DNA from: an uncultured Hungatella sp.
GTDB taxonomy: Bacteria; Bacillota; Clostridia; Lachnospirales; Lachnospiraceae
Reading direction: 5' to 3'
Assembly: GCA_910585435.1 (NCBI GenBank)
Contig: CAJUEJ010000015.1
Span: 1-64,000, forward strand
DNA length: 64,000 bases
Below, one piece after another: positions 51,476 through 59,666 of the stretch (positions within the stretch are counted from its first letter, which is position 1; every line of letters starts with the position of its first letter). The notes beneath the pieces are model-generated. The model was not told the DNA's origin. It made no database searches and saw only the letters and a list, made by a program, of their open reading frames with translations. The translations under genes and the position numbers were made by a program.

Positions 51476-52834
51476 GTGGGAATGCCGTTGGTAAGTATTA
51501 TTATTCCGGTTTACAATGCCGAAAAAACCATTGACAGATGTGTGGACAGTGTCCTGAATCAGACATATAAAGACTTTGAGCTTCTTCTGCTGGATGATGG
51601 CAGCACAGATGGTTCGGGAGGGATATGCGATGGGTATGCAAAAAAGGATCCGCGTATCCGTGCGGTGCACAAGGAAAATTCGGGGGTGTCGGATACCCGC
51701 AATCAGGGGATTGCCATGGCAAAGGGTGAGTACCTGCAATTTTTGGACAGCGATGACTGGCTTATGCCAAACGGGACAGAGAGCTTTGTGCGCGCTGTCA
51801 CATCCTGTCCCTGTGATATGGTAATCGCAGATTTTTACAGGGTGGTTGGAGAGAGGGTGTCGCAGAAAGGCGACATCCAGAGAGAAGGCGTCATCGACAG
51901 GGAAGAATACGCTGTCCAAATGATGCAGAAACCGGCAGATTTTTATTATGGGGTTTTGTGGAACAAATTTTATAAGCGCTCTGTCATAGAAAATTATGGG
52001 ATAAAGATGGATACTGCTATAAACTGGTGTGAGGATTTCCTGTTTAACCTGGAATATGTCCGGCATATCAGCCGCGTGTATGTCCTCAGGGTTCCAGTGT
52101 ATTATTACGTAAAGACAAAGGGATCCCTGGTAACCCAGGGGCTCAGTGTAAAAAAGACGATTCAGATGAAGCGTACGGTCTTTGCCTATTACAATGCTTT
52201 CTACAAGGATGTTTTCGGTGAGGAGGAGTATGAAAAATGGAAGGGAAGGATATACGGTTTCCTTCTTGATGCAGCTGGTGACGGGACGGTGTTGTCTTTA
52301 AGCGGAACAGGAAGCTGCAGGCTGGGGGACGAGAGAGGCAATGTAAGCGAGAGCGTGCAGCAGGGGGAGGGAGTATTCTTTGACCTTTACAGGGAGAGGC
52401 AGCTGTGGGAAAAGCTGTTTGATACCGTGGCGGTAAGGCACAGTATGACTGCAGTTGACGTGAAGGTCCTGTATTTCCTGAACCAGCAGTATAAAGGCTG
52501 TACGGAAAAGGAGACGGCGGCTGTTCTGAATCTTTCCAGAATGGCCTTGTCCGCAGCTCTTCAGAGGCTGCTGGCACTGAAGCTGCTGATACCGCCCCCA
52601 AGGCAGGACAGAAGGATGAAGGGGGAATACACAGACCGGGAAAAGCAGCAGGAGGACAAGAAAAAAGCGGCCATGAAAGAATACAGGGTGACACAGGAGG
52701 CAGAGGAGATCTTGTCAGAATTGCTGTTTTTGGAGCAGGTACTCTACGGAGGGTTTTCAAAGGAAGAAATCGAGACATACGAAATGCTGGATGAAAAACG
52801 GAGGAAAAATATAAAAGCAGCGCTGAGGATATAA
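51476..52834 (+). CDS. Family 2 glycosyltransferase fused to a MarR-like winged helix
   Basis: 452 aa. Residues 1-230 are a GT-A glycosyltransferase: PLVSIIIPVYNAEKTIDRCV, LLLDDGSTDGSGGICDGYAK, AKGEYLQFLDSDDWLMPNGT (metal-binding DSD), WCEDFLFNLEYVRHISRVYV. A linker of about 90 residues follows. Residues about 324-452 look like a MarR-type DNA-binding domain: MTAVDVKVLYFLNQQYKGCT, EKETAAVLNLSRMALSAALQ, RLLALKLLIPPPRQDRR, then VTQEAEEILSELLFLEQVLY and FSKEEIETYEMLDEKRRKNI. There is no stop or frameshift between the parts. The GTG at 51476 or the ATG at 51482 may be the start. The next gene follows 11 bases later. The role of the combination is unknown. Confidence 0.82.
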   Translation: MGMPLVSIIIPVYNAEKTIDRCVDSVLNQTYKDFELLLLDDGSTDGSGGICDGYAKKDPRIRAVHKENSGVSDTRNQGIAMAKGEYLQFLDSDDWLMPNGTESFVRAVTSCPCDMVIADFYRVVGERVSQKGDIQREGVIDREEYAVQMMQKPADFYYGVLWNKFYKRSVIENYGIKMDTAINWCEDFLFNLEYVRHISRVYVLRVPVYYYVKTKGSLVTQGLSVKKTIQMKRTVFAYYNAFYKDVFGEEEYEKWKGRIYGFLLDAAGDGTVLSLSGTGSCRLGDERGNVSESVQQGEGVFFDLYRERQLWEKLFDTVAVRHSMTAVDVKVLYFLNQQYKGCTEKETAAVLNLSRMALSAALQRLLALKLLIPPPRQDRRMKGEYTDREKQQEDKKKAAMKEYRVTQEAEEILSELLFLEQVLYGGFSKEEIETYEMLDEKRRKNIKAALRI

Positions 52835-52845
52835 GGAGGAAGGCT

Positions 52846-53304
52846 ATGGATGCGGGTGAACAGAAAAGGCCCCATAAAGGTACGAGCAAAGGAGGCAGCT
52901 GTAAGAGAGCAGGCCTGCTATGGAATATACTGTGGAGTGTAATCATAACCTGTACACTCAGTACGATCCTGTGGATCGGATTTCACGGAGTCCCTCTTGC
53001 AGGACTGCCAAAAAAAGAGGAGGTACAAAGTATTACTGTCCTCTGCGAGGGAGCCGGCCAAAGGGAGATTACAGATGATGCCAATATAGAGCTTTTAATA
53101 AAGGCCGCCAATCTTCTTAACTACCGAATCGGCGGTGAAACAGACAAAAACCCAATCATCACGGTTACATATCATCTGGCAAATGGAGAGGACATTACGC
53201 TGAAGGCCAATGGCACAACTATGTGGTGGCATGGGAAAAGCCATTCTTTAAAAGAGGAAAATGTATTTGTTAACATTATACGGGGCTTGTTTTTTGATAT
53301 GTAG
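52846..53304 (+). CDS. Small membrane-anchored protein of unknown function
   Basis: 152 aa, RBS AAGGAGGAAGGCT. A basic N-terminus (20 residues) is followed by one membrane segment (about 24-46: LLWNILWSVIITCTLSTILW). An extracytoplasmic domain of about 100 residues follows: VQSITVLCEGAGQREITDDA, LLIKAANLLNYRIGGE, ITVTYHLANGEDITLKANGT. This pattern may belong to DUF5301, which I cannot confirm. It is probably translated with the preceding glycosyltransferase-MarR gene (11-base gap), which suggests an envelope role. Confidence 0.7.
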   Translation: MDAGEQKRPHKGTSKGGSCKRAGLLWNILWSVIITCTLSTILWIGFHGVPLAGLPKKEEVQSITVLCEGAGQREITDDANIELLIKAANLLNYRIGGETDKNPIITVTYHLANGEDITLKANGTTMWWHGKSHSLKEENVFVNIIRGLFFDM

Positions 53305-53326
53305 GTATCCGGCGATAGCTTACGAT

Positions 53327-53363
53327 TGCCCGCACAGTCCTTGAGTGGGAAGCTGTGCGGGCA
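53327..53363. terminator. Bidirectional terminator between convergent genes
   Basis: TGCCCGCACAG (53327-53337) and CTGTGCGGGCA (53353-53363) form an 11-bp perfect GC-rich stem with a 15-base loop. There is no strong T run. Confidence 0.6.
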
Positions 53364-53446
53364 GGGATGATGTGGCTCATGACTCGGTTCACAGTCCGCT
53401 TGTGTCCGGCCAGACAGGGTGCGGGATATGGAGACAGGGGAGGCTG

Positions 53447-55309
53447 TCAATGGTCCGCGGCGGATTTCCGGCTTTCAAAGAAGGGGAAGGCGTCTATGGC
53501 ATCTAAAATATCCTGAAAATCTTCCCTGGGGGCAAGCCCAATATACCTGGAGAGAATTTCGTTTTCCTGTTTCTTAAAAGGGCCGTAAAAGATATCATAG
53601 AGATTGTGGCCCCGCATACAGATTTTAAAAAGCTCAAAATTCTCTTTCAGGTCATCCACACAGCAGATTTCCCTGCCTAAAAGCTGTGTCAGATGGCGGC
53701 CGCTTACCAGGCGGTGAAGGTATTCTGTCCATTTTTCAAAAAGGGTCTGCCAGAAGGCCTCCTCACTTTCCACGATGCCGAGGGCTGCCATGACAGCCGG
53801 ATTGAGAAAATAATTCTCAAAGGAGTAGTACTTCAGGATCAGTACATTGCGGCGGCGGACCTTGGGCAGTTTGTCGATGTCCTGGGCATTGCGTTCGTCG
53901 TAATACTGGCACAGATCAGAGGCCAGCTTTATGGGATCCTTGCCGTCGCCGTCCCGGATCATCAGAAACTGATCCTTTAGATAGACCTGGTTCATGTATT
54001 TTAAATTGGCGTAGGTCTTTATGTTGGTGCAGCTGTTGGTAGTCAGGATGGAGATGCGGGACAGCTGGCCGTTTGAATCGTGCAGCTCCGGATAGTATTT
54101 TTTCAGCAGGAGAGGCAGGCGGCTTTTATCCTGTTTGCCTTCTACGATAAAGACAAAGCTGACGTTTAAAAGATCGTTGGCCCCATAGCCAAGATCATCC
54201 AGGATCTGGTCAATGTCTGCATGCTCCCGGACAAAGGGGCGGTCATCGAAGCTGGTAACCACCTGACAGAGCTGACGGCTGGTAAAGTTGGCAATCAGGT
54301 TGGGGGAGTGGGTGGAAAAAATAACCTGGTTTTTCTTGGACAGCCGGTACAGAATGGCTCCTGCCGTCTTTTGGAGGGACGGGTGGAGAAAAAGTTCCGG
54401 ATATTCTACCATGATGATGCTGGGAATCTGTTTCTCGCTTTCGATGTAGGTTTCCAGAAGAGACAGCATGTAGATGCTTTTCATGCCGTTGCTTAAGTCC
54501 TCAATAGGCTTGGGATTCTGTTCTTCATCCCGTTTGGTCTCGGCGGTTAAGCGAAAGACAGAGTCAGGGTTGCAGGCCAGGGTGTAAAGAATCTCCTCGA
54601 TCCCCCCGTTTTTCCGGTAATTTTCATTGACTCTCTCCGAAAAATCCCCCAGGTTCAGCTGATACATCTTGTATTCCAGAAGCCGGGCGGTTTCACACAG
54701 CAGCAGCTCTTCCGGCTTTTTCTGGTTGATTAAGCCGATGCAGCTGAAGCACTGGTTGCACAGCTTGGAGGGACTGAACATGCAGGTGTTGGAGCGCAGG
54801 CGCTTAAGCTGCTCATCCTCCTGAAAAAGCAGCAGATCCTCCTGGAAAGCGGTAAGCTGGCGCTGGGTGTCAATAAAGTACAGCCGGGGAAGCAGCTGTG
54901 GAATAAAGCTGTTGTGCTTTCGCAGGCCGTCGTGGTAACGGATATCCTGGCTGTGATTGATGATGCAGGTAAAGGAAAGCTGCCTGCCGTCAAAGGAGGG
55001 AAGCTTGGCGCAGAAATCTTTTTTCCAGGGGTCGAACCGTTTGTACTGGCTGACGATTCCATGGACATGGAACTGCTCCAGATCCTGTTTGGTCAGGCTT
55101 AAGGTCATGGAAATCTCGATGTTCTGGTTTTTCTCGTTGAAATCATCTCTGGATACAGTATAGCTTCCCAGGGCGGCACGGACAGCCTTTAGGATGCCGG
55201 TCTTGCCGGTGTTGTTTTTTCCTACCAGAATCAGGGCATTTTCAATGTTTTCAATCTGCAGGTTTTCGATGGATTTAAAATTATGTATAGACAGGCTGGT
55301 AATCTGCAT
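53447..55309 (-). CDS. OLD-family ATP-dependent nuclease with an internal cysteine cluster
   Basis: 620 aa on the minus strand. It has an ABC-type ATPase: Walker A GKNNTGKT (30-37), signature DLSNGMKSIYMLSLLETY, Walker B region SIIMVEYPELFLHPSLQKT and the His loop IFSTHSPNL. A C-terminal Toprim nuclease domain follows (FVFIVEGKQDKSRLPLLLKK with its Glu; LMIRDGDGKDP with the DxD). This is the OLD endonuclease architecture; several members act in phage defence or DNA repair. Between the ATPase halves are Cys176, Cys184, Cys187, Cys190 and Cys205, a ferredoxin-like or zinc-like cluster. No GajB-type UvrD helicase or other defence gene is adjacent, so it is a class 1, stand-alone member. Confidence 0.85.
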   Translation of the reverse strand: MQITSLSIHNFKSIENLQIENIENALILVGKNNTGKTGILKAVRAALGSYTVSRDDFNEKNQNIEISMTLSLTKQDLEQFHVHGIVSQYKRFDPWKKDFCAKLPSFDGRQLSFTCIINHSQDIRYHDGLRKHNSFIPQLLPRLYFIDTQRQLTAFQEDLLLFQEDEQLKRLRSNTCMFSPSKLCNQCFSCIGLINQKKPEELLLCETARLLEYKMYQLNLGDFSERVNENYRKNGGIEEILYTLACNPDSVFRLTAETKRDEEQNPKPIEDLSNGMKSIYMLSLLETYIESEKQIPSIIMVEYPELFLHPSLQKTAGAILYRLSKKNQVIFSTHSPNLIANFTSRQLCQVVTSFDDRPFVREHADIDQILDDLGYGANDLLNVSFVFIVEGKQDKSRLPLLLKKYYPELHDSNGQLSRISILTTNSCTNIKTYANLKYMNQVYLKDQFLMIRDGDGKDPIKLASDLCQYYDERNAQDIDKLPKVRRRNVLILKYYSFENYFLNPAVMAALGIVESEEAFWQTLFEKWTEYLHRLVSGRHLTQLLGREICCVDDLKENFELFKICMRGHNLYDIFYGPFKKQENEILSRYIGLAPREDFQDILDAIDAFPFFESRKSAADH

Positions 55310-55465
55310 GGCAGGGCCTCCTTCTTACTATATATGGCAGTTACAGTATACAACCGGTAGAGCGAATGTTTATAGGCGCTTAAAAATAGTATAGATAAGG
55401 ATAAGAGAAAATGCAAGAGGCGGCAGAAAGGTTTTAAAAGTACAGCTTCAGGAAGGAGAATAGGG

Positions 55466-56350
55466 ATGAATCCTTTTTATATGCCGTTTACGGCAAGTCC
55501 TTTAAAACAGAATGAGACATACCGGGAGGTTCTTCCGCTGCATCCGGCATTGAGGGGAATTATCCGCTGTTTTTGGGGAAGCGACAGGCCCTATCTGAGA
55601 AATGAAGAGAATGCAATGCCAACCCTGGTGGTTCCGGATACCTGTGCGGATATTATTTACCAGATAGATTATACGGAAAATTCTGTTGCCGGCTATTTCT
55701 GTGGCGTCAATGATACCAGCTTCGTAAGTCAGGTAGATGTAAAGGACGGGCATCTTGTCTCTGTGTTTGCCATACGTTTTTATGCCTGGGAGGCTTGGGC
55801 TTTCTCGGAAGATTCTTTGAAAGGCACTATAAACAGCCTCTATGATGTACAATCCAGATTTTCCTGGGTGGATAAGGTACTGAGGCCCCAGTTGTTTTTT
55901 AAGCAGTCCTTAAAAGAACGGACAGCCCTGGCGGAGGAGGTGTTTCTGAAACGGCTGTTTTTGGCAAGGCAGAACGACACTATAAGCTATGCCATAAGCC
56001 AAATCCTGGACAAGAAGGGCCGGCTGGGCGCTGACTGGCTTTCCCGGTCCTGTTTTATAAGCAGCCGCCAGTTGGAAAGGCTGTTTCATGAGTATATCGG
56101 GATTACTCCCAAAAAGCTTTGCAATCTTGTGCGCTATCAGTGTCTTTGGAATGAAATTTTGAGAAATCCTGGGTTTCGTGTGCAGGATGCGGTTTACAAG
56201 TACGGATATACAGATCAGTCCCATCTCATGCGGGAATTTAAGCGCTACCACACCATGGATATTAAAAATGCCCTGGCCTATGCACAGGGTATCCCCCTGT
56301 CTGCGGAGGGGAATGTCGGAAATATACAATATTTTCCCCAAAGTTTATGA
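55466..56350 (+). CDS. AraC-family transcriptional regulator
   Basis: 294 aa. The C-terminal 110 residues contain the two-helix-turn-helix AraC DNA-binding domain: LSRSCFISSRQLERLFHEYI, GITPKKLCNLVRYQCLWNEI, VQDAVYKYGYTDQSHLMREF. The N-terminal 170 residues resemble the sensor region found in DUF6597-type AraC proteins (LPLHPALRGIIRCFWGSDRP, VVPDTCADIIYQIDYTENSV). The ATG at 55466 follows GAAGGAGAATAG. It is divergent from the OLD nuclease gene. The ligand and targets are unknown. Confidence 0.9.
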   Translation: MNPFYMPFTASPLKQNETYREVLPLHPALRGIIRCFWGSDRPYLRNEENAMPTLVVPDTCADIIYQIDYTENSVAGYFCGVNDTSFVSQVDVKDGHLVSVFAIRFYAWEAWAFSEDSLKGTINSLYDVQSRFSWVDKVLRPQLFFKQSLKERTALAEEVFLKRLFLARQNDTISYAISQILDKKGRLGADWLSRSCFISSRQLERLFHEYIGITPKKLCNLVRYQCLWNEILRNPGFRVQDAVYKYGYTDQSHLMREFKRYHTMDIKNALAYAQGIPLSAEGNVGNIQYFPQSL

Positions 56351-56368
56351 TAAAATAAAAAGGCAGAT

Positions 56369-56392
56369 TCCTGCCGGGGCAGGAGGGATTTT
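56369..56392 (+). terminator. Short terminator after the AraC gene
   Basis: TCCTGCC (56369-56375) and GGCAGGA (56378-56384) form a compact stem followed by GGGATTTT. Confidence 0.5.
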
Positions 56393-56425
56393 ATACATAT
56401 ACGATTGTGAAGGAGAGAATAAGCC

Positions 56426-56725
56426 ATGGGAAATGATGCTGAATTATTCAGTGTATGCGGGACAGACTGCAGCACTTGCTACTGTTACAAATCCATGTGT
56501 GAAGGCTGCAACGCAGCAAGCGGAAAGGTTTTCCACGTGCCGGAGGGGAAAGCATGTGCCATCTATGACTGTGTTGTAAGCAAAAAGGGACTGAAAAACT
56601 GCGGAAAATGCAGCCAGGCCCCCTGTGCCATCTGGATGAACACAAGAGATCCTAAATTTTCGGATGAAGAATTTGACGAGAATGTCAGGACGCGCATGCA
56701 GGCGCTGAAGGACAGGCAGGGCTGA
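56426..56725 (+). CDS. DUF3795-type cysteine-rich protein
   Basis: 99 aa. It has ten cysteines: CGTDCSTCYCYKSMCEGC near the N-terminus, then C in KACAIYDCV and in KNCGKCSQAPC. This is the DUF3795 pattern (C-GxxCxxC...CxGC...CxxxxC), thought to bind zinc or an iron-sulfur cluster in anaerobes. The C-terminal 25 residues are a charged helix. RBS GAAGGAGAG. Function is unknown; it stands between the AraC and Cdd1-like genes. Confidence 0.85.
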   Translation: MGNDAELFSVCGTDCSTCYCYKSMCEGCNAASGKVFHVPEGKACAIYDCVVSKKGLKNCGKCSQAPCAIWMNTRDPKFSDEEFDENVRTRMQALKDRQG

Positions 56726-56803
56726 GGCTCAGGAAGGAGCGGCAAGGCGTTTTGAGGAATTTATATGCCGGCCTTGTTTTCAGGAGGGAAGGGAATTATC
56801 AGA

Positions 56804-57103
56804 ATGAAGATACTAAACAAAGGCATGGACAGTGATCTGAAGAAAATACCGGGGATAGGGGTGGATATGGAGCGCCATTTGCAGAATATAGGGATTAGGT
56901 GCGTGGCGGATCTGAGAGGGAGAGATCCTGAAAAGCTGTATCACCTGGATTGCCTGAAAAAGGGGTTTCGGGATGATAAATGTGTGCTGTACGTATTCCA
57001 CTGTGCGGTGTATTATGCAGAACATGAGACCCATGAGCCAGAGAAACTGAAGTGGTGGTATTGGAAGGATAAGGAGTATCCGGAAAAGGAACAGGTTCTT
57101 TAA
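56804..57103 (+). CDS. Helix-hairpin-helix protein, Cdd1-like
   Basis: 99 aa from ATG 56804. A helix-hairpin-helix opens the protein (LKKIPGIGVDMERHLQNIGI), and the remainder matches the Cdd1 (pathogenicity locus) family pattern: VADLRGRDPEKLYHLDCLKK, then DDKCVLYVFHCAVYYAEHE. Members are small, probably nucleic-acid-associated, and uncharacterised. An in-frame ATG at 56765 with GAGGAATTTAT upstream would add 13 residues and cannot be excluded. The terminator at 57115 closes the unit. Confidence 0.82.
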   Translation: MKILNKGMDSDLKKIPGIGVDMERHLQNIGIRCVADLRGRDPEKLYHLDCLKKGFRDDKCVLYVFHCAVYYAEHETHEPEKLKWWYWKDKEYPEKEQVL

Positions 57104-57114
57104 AACAGTCTGGG

Positions 57115-57150
57115 GCTGCGGCAAAGTATATTGCTGCAGCTTCTTTTTTT
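57115..57150 (+). terminator. Terminator after the Cdd1-like gene
   Basis: GCTGCGGCAA (57115-57124) and TTGCTGCAGC (57131-57140) form a 10-bp stem with one G-U wobble, followed by TTC and a run of seven T. Confidence 0.88.
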
Positions 57151-57171
57151 GGAAAAATGTATAATATTCTA

Positions 57172-57200
57172 TTGACATACAATATTATATGTCATATAAT
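57172..57200 (+). promoter_or_regulatory. Consensus promoter with internal dyad, PadR operon
   Basis: TTGACA (57172-57177), exactly 17 bases and TATAAT (57195-57200): both hexamers are perfect. TGACATA (57173-57179) and TATGTCA (57188-57194) form an inverted repeat inside it, and ATAATATTAT palindromes flank it. ACAT/ATGT dyads are typical PadR sites, so autorepression is likely. Confidence 0.88.
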
Positions 57201-57255
57201 ATAGAAAACGAAATAATATTATAAGTTTGTAAAACCACAGACAAGGAGTGAGAAC

Positions 57256-57573
57256 ATGGTCTTTAATACAGGAGCAGCTCTCCTGGATGCCATTGTACTG
57301 GCGGTTGTGTCCAGGGACACGGAAGGAACCTATGGGTATAAGATTACGCAGGATGTCAGGGAAGCCATTGACATTTCGGAATCAACGCTGTATCCGGTGC
57401 TTCGGAGGTTGCAGAAAGACGAATGTCTGGAAGTGTATGATCTTGCATTTGATGGACGGAACCGAAGATATTATAAGATTACAGAGAGAGGGCGGGTACA
57501 GCTGAATCTGTACCGCGGAGAATGGCATGTCTATTCCGGTAGGATATCTAAAATACTTGAGGAGGCTGGCTGA
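57256..57573 (+). CDS. PadR-family transcriptional repressor
   Basis: 105 aa winged-helix protein: LLDAIVLAVVSRDTEGTYGY, KITQDVREAIDISESTLYPV, LRRLQKDECLEVYDLAFDGR, RRYYKITERGRVQLNLYRGE. This is the short PadR-s2 form. It is the first gene of a unit with DUF1700, DUF4097 and PspC-domain proteins, a common Firmicutes envelope-stress arrangement in which PadR represses the operon until an antimicrobial or membrane signal appears. Its stop overlaps the next ATG by one base. Confidence 0.92.
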   Translation: MVFNTGAALLDAIVLAVVSRDTEGTYGYKITQDVREAIDISESTLYPVLRRLQKDECLEVYDLAFDGRNRRYYKITERGRVQLNLYRGEWHVYSGRISKILEEAG

Positions 57574-58463
57574 TGAGTAAGGAAGAGTTCATGAAGGAAC
57601 TGGAATATCTGCTTTCCGATATTCCAGATGAAGATAAGAAAGACGGACTGGATTATTACCGGGATTATCTGGACGAGGCGGGGGACATGGCAGGCAAAGC
57701 TATAGAAGAATTCGGAAGCCCGGAAAGGATCGCCGCGATTATACGATCGGATATCCGAGGAGATCTGGGAGACGGGGGAGCCTTTACAGAAAGGGGCTAT
57801 GAGGATGAGCGGTTCAGGGATCCCAATTATCAGGTGGTTAAAAGACATGATCTGCCGGATATAAATGAGGACAGTGACAGCCGGCAGGCAGGCGGAGGGA
57901 ATGAGAACCGGGAAGCCTGGAGCAGTCGGGAAAGCACAGAGGGCCAGGGCGGCTGGAGCAGCAAGAGCAGTACAGAAGATCAAAGCGACTGGAGCAGCCA
58001 GGCCGGAGCCGATAAGCGAAGAGGCGGTTTTGATGGTACGGGAACACAGGGGGGACAGAGCCGCCCTTTAGGTTCAGGCCCTCAGGGACGCATGGTAAAG
58101 ATTGTTTTATTTGCAGTATTGGCAATCATAGCGTTCCCGGCGCTTTTGGGAATCGGTGGAGGTATTTTAGGAGTGGCTGCAGGGGTGATTTCCGTATTCT
58201 TTGCAGTGCTTGTGGTGCTGGCGGTTCTGACCTTTGCGTTGATTTTAGCCGGAATCCTCCTCTGTGTGGCCGGGGTAATCGCCATGTTTACCAGTTTGCT
58301 TGACGGACTCTTTTGTTTTGGGGCAGGTCTGTTGGTGTTGTCTTTTGGCCTGATCTGCCTGGTGATTTCCGCATGGTTTTACGGAAGGCTGGTTCCGTGG
58401 ATGATACGGGGCTGTGTAAACGGAATCGGCAGTTTGATTCATAGAAAGGAGCGCAGGGCATGA
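57573..58463 (+). CDS. DUF1700 (HAAS-type) membrane protein
   Basis: 296 aa. The N-terminal 65 residues form the HAAS/DUF1700 helical domain (SKEEFMKELEYLLSDIPDED, YYRDYLDEAGDMAGKAIEEF). A Ser/Gly/Arg-rich disordered linker follows (about 90-165, repeats of WSSKSSTE type). Three to four membrane segments fill 170-280 (VKIVLFAVLAIIAFPALLGI and others). The family is nearly always encoded next to a PadR regulator and is thought to work with it in membrane-stress sensing. Overlaps both neighbouring genes by 1-4 bases. Confidence 0.88.
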   Translation: MSKEEFMKELEYLLSDIPDEDKKDGLDYYRDYLDEAGDMAGKAIEEFGSPERIAAIIRSDIRGDLGDGGAFTERGYEDERFRDPNYQVVKRHDLPDINEDSDSRQAGGGNENREAWSSRESTEGQGGWSSKSSTEDQSDWSSQAGADKRRGGFDGTGTQGGQSRPLGSGPQGRMVKIVLFAVLAIIAFPALLGIGGGILGVAAGVISVFFAVLVVLAVLTFALILAGILLCVAGVIAMFTSLLDGLFCFGAGLLVLSFGLICLVISAWFYGRLVPWMIRGCVNGIGSLIHRKERRA

Positions 58464-59377
58464 AAGGATTTACCAAGGTTGTGCTGATACTGGCGGTGTT
58501 TAGTTTTCTGTTTGGTACGGCGATTACGGTGGCAGCTGCTTCCCTGGGAGGACGGATGCCAAGGGCAGTGGTTATAAACAACGGATGGAGGGACGGAGAA
58601 TGGTTTTTCTTTTCCAGGGGCTCCTCCAGACACAGGGAACATAGCTTTCGCACAAGCGATGACGTAGATCAGGATATAAGAGAAGCCCAGGAGAAGAATG
58701 GGATAGCAGCAGACATGGATATTGATGCCGTGATGAGCAGTGTGGGATGCAGCAAGGTGAAGATATCTGCGGAAGCTGTGGGCCTGGAGATTGTGGAAGG
58801 AAGTACAGACGGAACAATCTATCTGATGGAAGCAGGAAATCTTGTGGAATGGGAACAGGAGGTGGACGACGACACCCTGGAGATCACTGTACGAAGGAAA
58901 AACAAAAGGTTTGTGGATATGTCGTGGGATGATGAAGGGGCACAGGCAGTTTTAGTGCTTCCGGCAGGGGAAACATTTCCTGAGATGGAAATACAGGCGG
59001 AAGCCGGATGTGTGACGGCGGGGCTGCTTACAGTGAGCAAGCTGAAGCTGGACGCAAGCGCCGGCGACATTACCATAGATTCCGGGGAGGTTCAGGAACT
59101 GGATATCAACTGTGCGGCAGGTTCCATAGAGTATGTGGGAAAGATCGGGCAAAAGCTGGAGGCAGACTGCCAGGCAGGAAACGTTGAACTCTATCTGACT
59201 GGCCAAAAGAAAGACTTTAACTATGAATTTGAGGTCAGTATGGGAGCTATAAATATTGACGGCGAGTCATACATCAGGCTTGAAACAGAAAAATCTTTGC
59301 ATTATGATGGGGCTGTGAAGAAAGCGGAGCTGGAATGTGAAATGGGAAATATTGAGATCTTTTTTTCAGAAGAATAG
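58460..59377 (+). CDS. DUF4097-type putative adhesin
   Basis: 305 aa. An N-terminal membrane segment (about 5-27) is followed by an extracytoplasmic beta-helix-like region: KLKLDASAGDITIDSGEVQE, LDINCAAGSIEYVGKIGQKL, EADCQAGNVELYLTGQ. Such repeated strand-turn units of 20 or so residues are the hallmark of the DUF4097/LiaF-like adhesin family, associated with lipid-II-targeting antibiotic stress systems. The ATG at 58460 overlaps the stop of the preceding gene (ATGA). Confidence 0.85.
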   Translation: MKGFTKVVLILAVFSFLFGTAITVAAASLGGRMPRAVVINNGWRDGEWFFFSRGSSRHREHSFRTSDDVDQDIREAQEKNGIAADMDIDAVMSSVGCSKVKISAEAVGLEIVEGSTDGTIYLMEAGNLVEWEQEVDDDTLEITVRRKNKRFVDMSWDDEGAQAVLVLPAGETFPEMEIQAEAGCVTAGLLTVSKLKLDASAGDITIDSGEVQELDINCAAGSIEYVGKIGQKLEADCQAGNVELYLTGQKKDFNYEFEVSMGAINIDGESYIRLETEKSLHYDGAVKKAELECEMGNIEIFFSEE

Positions 59378-59396
59378 AAGAGGAGGAAAATCATTT

Positions 59397-59588
59397 ATGG
59401 AAAAGAAATTATATCGTTCTGTAACCAACAAGATGCTGTTCGGGGTGTGCGGGGGCCTGGGAGAATATTTCAACGTTGACCCTACGATTGTCAGGCTTTT
59501 ATGGGCGATTCTGGCATCTACCGGTACGGGGATCATCGTGTATTTTATTGCGGCGATCATCATTCCCCAGGATATAGGAATCCGCTGA
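59397..59588 (+). CDS. PspC domain protein
   Basis: 63 aa from ATG 59397 behind GAGGAGGAAAATC. The whole protein is one PspC domain: LYRSVTNKMLFGVCGGLGEY, FNVDPTIVRLLWAILASTGT, GIIVYFIAAIIIPQD, with a membrane segment in the second half. PspC proteins act in phage-shock-type envelope stress responses. Here the gene closes the PadR operon, so the encoded set is likely a membrane-stress module. Confidence 0.93.
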   Translation: MEKKLYRSVTNKMLFGVCGGLGEYFNVDPTIVRLLWAILASTGTGIIVYFIAAIIIPQDIGIR

Positions 59589-59624
59589 TAAAAGGCGCAT
59601 AACAGAATAGGCCTGCAAAAAACG

Positions 59625-59660
59625 GGTATACTCTTAGAAGGTTAAAGAAAGGAGTATACC
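59625..59660 (+). promoter_or_regulatory. Inverted repeat over the ribosome site of the spore protein gene
   Basis: GGTATACTC (59625-59633) is perfectly complementary to GAGTATACC (59652-59660), whose first bases overlap the AAAGGAG ribosome site (59648-59654). The left arm also looks like a -10 box (GTATACT), with GAATA at 59605-59609, 16 bases upstream, resembling a sigma-G -35. Both readings cannot apply to one transcript. Confidence 0.45.
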
Positions 59661-59666
59661 TGTTTT

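Noticed and set aside
53447..55309. Gabija-type defence system
   Set aside because: The OLD nuclease lacks an adjacent UvrD-like helicase gene; the neighbours are a small membrane protein and an AraC regulator.
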